This document shows, in pieces, positions 62,471 through 64,000 of a DNA stretch of 64,000 nucleotides. Numbering within the stretch: the first letter of the stretch is position 1; the number at the start of each line of letters is the position of its first letter. Source of the DNA: Cryptomeria japonica. Lineage: Eukaryota; Streptophyta; Pinopsida; Cupressales; Cupressaceae. The position numbers were made by a program, and so were the translations under genes. The stretch covers positions 309,751,164 through 309,815,163 of the forward strand of contig NC_081414.1 in the NCBI RefSeq assembly GCF_030272615.1, given 5' to 3'. The notes beneath the pieces are model-generated. The model searched no databases and was not told where the DNA came from. It worked only from the letters and a program-made list of their open reading frames with translations.

Positions 62471-63827
62471 CCACAGCAACGAAGTCGTTATGAGTTCCTG
62501 GTAGAGCAACTGTTTTCCCTAGCCTATGACAATTCTGCATCCCATGTTATATATGCCTTAATCGGTTCAGACTCTCCTTTATACGGGACAATTTATGAGT
62601 ACCTTAAAACCAATACCCTACCCATTGACCTATCTCGTAATAAAAAACACAATTTTATCCGGCAAGCCGCCCGTTATACTTTAACCACTGATACCCTTTA
62701 CCGTCGATGTCTAGATGGTACTCTTCTTCATTGCCTTGATCGTAATGAATCTGACTCTGCTTTACATGAGCTTCATGAGGGTATCTGTGGCACGCATTCA
62801 AGTGGTCCTACTCTCACTAAAAAACTTCTGAGAATGGGATATTACTAGCTGACAATGAAGAAAGACTCTTATCAATTTGCAAAGAAATGTCCTAAGTGCC
62901 AAATCCATGGCAACCTTATTCATGCACCAACATAGGAGTTACAACCATTTACAACATCTTGGCCTTTCTGTGAATGGGGACTTGATTTAGTAGGGAAAAT
63001 CCATCCTTCCTCTTCAAATGGACACAAGTTCATTATCACTGCAACAAAGTATTTCACAAAATGGATTGAAGCAGTCCCACTAACCACAATAACTGGAAAG
63101 CAGATTGCCTCATTTATTCTCAATTATCTAATTTGCAGATATGGCATTCCCAGTTCCATCATCACAGACAATGGGTGTCCTTTCAAAAATCAAGATGTGC
63201 GAGAACTATGTGAGAAATTCAAAATCCAACATCGTTTCTCTACACCTTACTACCTACAGGGGAATGGTCAGGCTGAGGCATCAAAGAAAACAATCTTGAA
63301 AATCCTAAAGAAGACAGTAAATGATGCAAGTAAAGATTGGCATGTACAACTCAATTAGGCACTTTGGGAATACCTACAGGACACCTACAGGAGCTACGCC
63401 ATATTCATTGGTGTATGGATCATAAGCAATTTTACCTCTGGAGGTAGAAATTCCATCACTCAGAGTATCTTTAAAAGGCTTCATATTAGATGAGGAGTAT
63501 TGGGTCAACAGATTGCAAGAACTAGAACTTTTGGATGAAAAATGACAACATGCCTATGATCATCTCAAAGCATACCAGCAACACATGTGCAGAAGCTACA
63601 ACCACAAAGTCATCCCTAGGATTTTTAAAGTCGGAGATATTGTACTCAAAGAAAATCCCAGAAATCAACAGGATTGAGAAAATAAGGGGAAGTTTGAACC
63701 TAATTGGTTAGGTCCCTATGTTATCATATCCACCTATGGATCAAGCACCTATCAGCTAACAACTTCAGAGGGCGACGTGCTCGACGAACCAACCAACAAC
63801 ATACATCTGAATAAATTCTATACTTGA
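62471..63827 (+). pseudogene. Tat-lineage integrase
   Basis: The zinc-binding region shows ELHEGICGTHSSG and KKCPKCQIHG (HHCC) at about 62,768-62,905. The catalytic core shows D in GLDLVG (near 62,980), D in IITDNGCPF (near 63,165) and E in NGQAEASKK (near 63,272), so DDE is intact. The C-terminal region has IFKVGDIVL and WLGPYVI...YGSSTYQL up to TGA at 63,825. Stops at 62,846 and 63,357 and a frameshift caused by a short duplication near 63,374 disable it. It would insert the DNA copy into the genome. Confidence 0.92.
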
Positions 63828-64000
63828 GTGGTCTAATGCACGAAAAAAATGAAAAATACAAAAAAATTGAAAAAATTAGAAAAATATAAAAAAATCGGAA
63901 AAACAAAAAGGTGCAATAAAAACAAGTGGTGAAAACCTGGCAACATGTGCTATTTGTGAGGGAAAAACTCCTCTATCTATCATTACTCATATATTTTTGC
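63828..64000 (+). other. A-rich 3' end of the Tat-lineage element
   Basis: A low-complexity run of GAAAAAAT-like units follows the pol stop. The 3' LTR is not reached within the window. Confidence 0.6.

Overview
This window looks like intergenic DNA from a large, repeat-rich seed-plant genome. A conifer or other gymnosperm is my best guess, inferred from the very long LTRs, the old nested retrotransposons and the lack of host genes. I see no intact host gene, rRNA, tRNA or CRISPR array. Almost everything is LTR retrotransposon (Ty3/gypsy chromovirus, Ty3/gypsy Tat lineage, Ty1/copia, and one non-autonomous gag-plus-unknown-ORF element) or LINE. Most coding frames are broken by nonsense codons, many of the kind expected from C-to-T decay of methylated cytosine.

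Layout, 1-28.8 kb. Two fields of short hairpin repeats (about 340-1,860) precede a probable 5' LTR, primer-binding site and gag remnant (2,217-5,240). A chromovirus pol with a C-terminal chromodomain follows (5,250-8,140), with its 4.6-kb 3' LTR (8,141-12,753). A decayed copia gag/protease lies at about 13,200-16,714. A second long LTR of the same family (16,715-22,455) has a primer-binding site after it and carries an internally deleted minus-strand copia element (17,894-19,687) with a CATAG target duplication. After about 2.6 kb without recognisable genes comes another gypsy 5' LTR, leader and truncated gag (25,054-28,814).

Layout, 28.8-51.3 kb. A minus-strand LTR (28,815 to about 30,110) adjoins a chimeric block of decayed host-gene pieces, all on the minus strand: PPR protein, DUF2431/BMT5-like methyltransferase, PPR again, and translation elongation factor G (32,260 down to 30,180). 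Beside it are four tandem hairpins (32,272-32,490) and a minus-strand primer-binding site with partial LTR (33,081 to about 33,395). A plus-strand LTR follows (about 33,400-34,540). Then comes a minus-strand LINE whose ORF2 (38,031-34,560) and ORF1 (about 42,480-41,700) are separated by an LTR-like insertion. Upstream of ORF1 the LINE region is interrupted by an 8.0-kb LTR element (42,751-50,754) with LTRs of 1,184 and 1,185 bp, TTAAA target duplications, an iMet-type primer site and a purine tract. That element encodes a CCHC-rich gag and a 1,119-codon protein I do not recognise, and no pol.

Layout, 51.3-64 kb. A minus-strand LTR fragment and AT-rich repeats lead into a Tat-lineage gypsy element: LTR with TATA box, primer site at 53,477, a 3-kb leader containing two clusters of a TTAGCGCAT-like motif, and one gag-protease-RT-RNase H-second RNase H-integrase frame (56,465-63,827). 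Its 3' LTR lies beyond the window.

Best candidates for something undescribed are the two-ORF non-autonomous element and its unknown protein, the chimeric host-gene block with its tandem hairpins, and the hairpin or motif arrays at 0.3-1.9 kb and in the 53-56 kb leader. All calls come from reading the sequence by eye; no database search was run.
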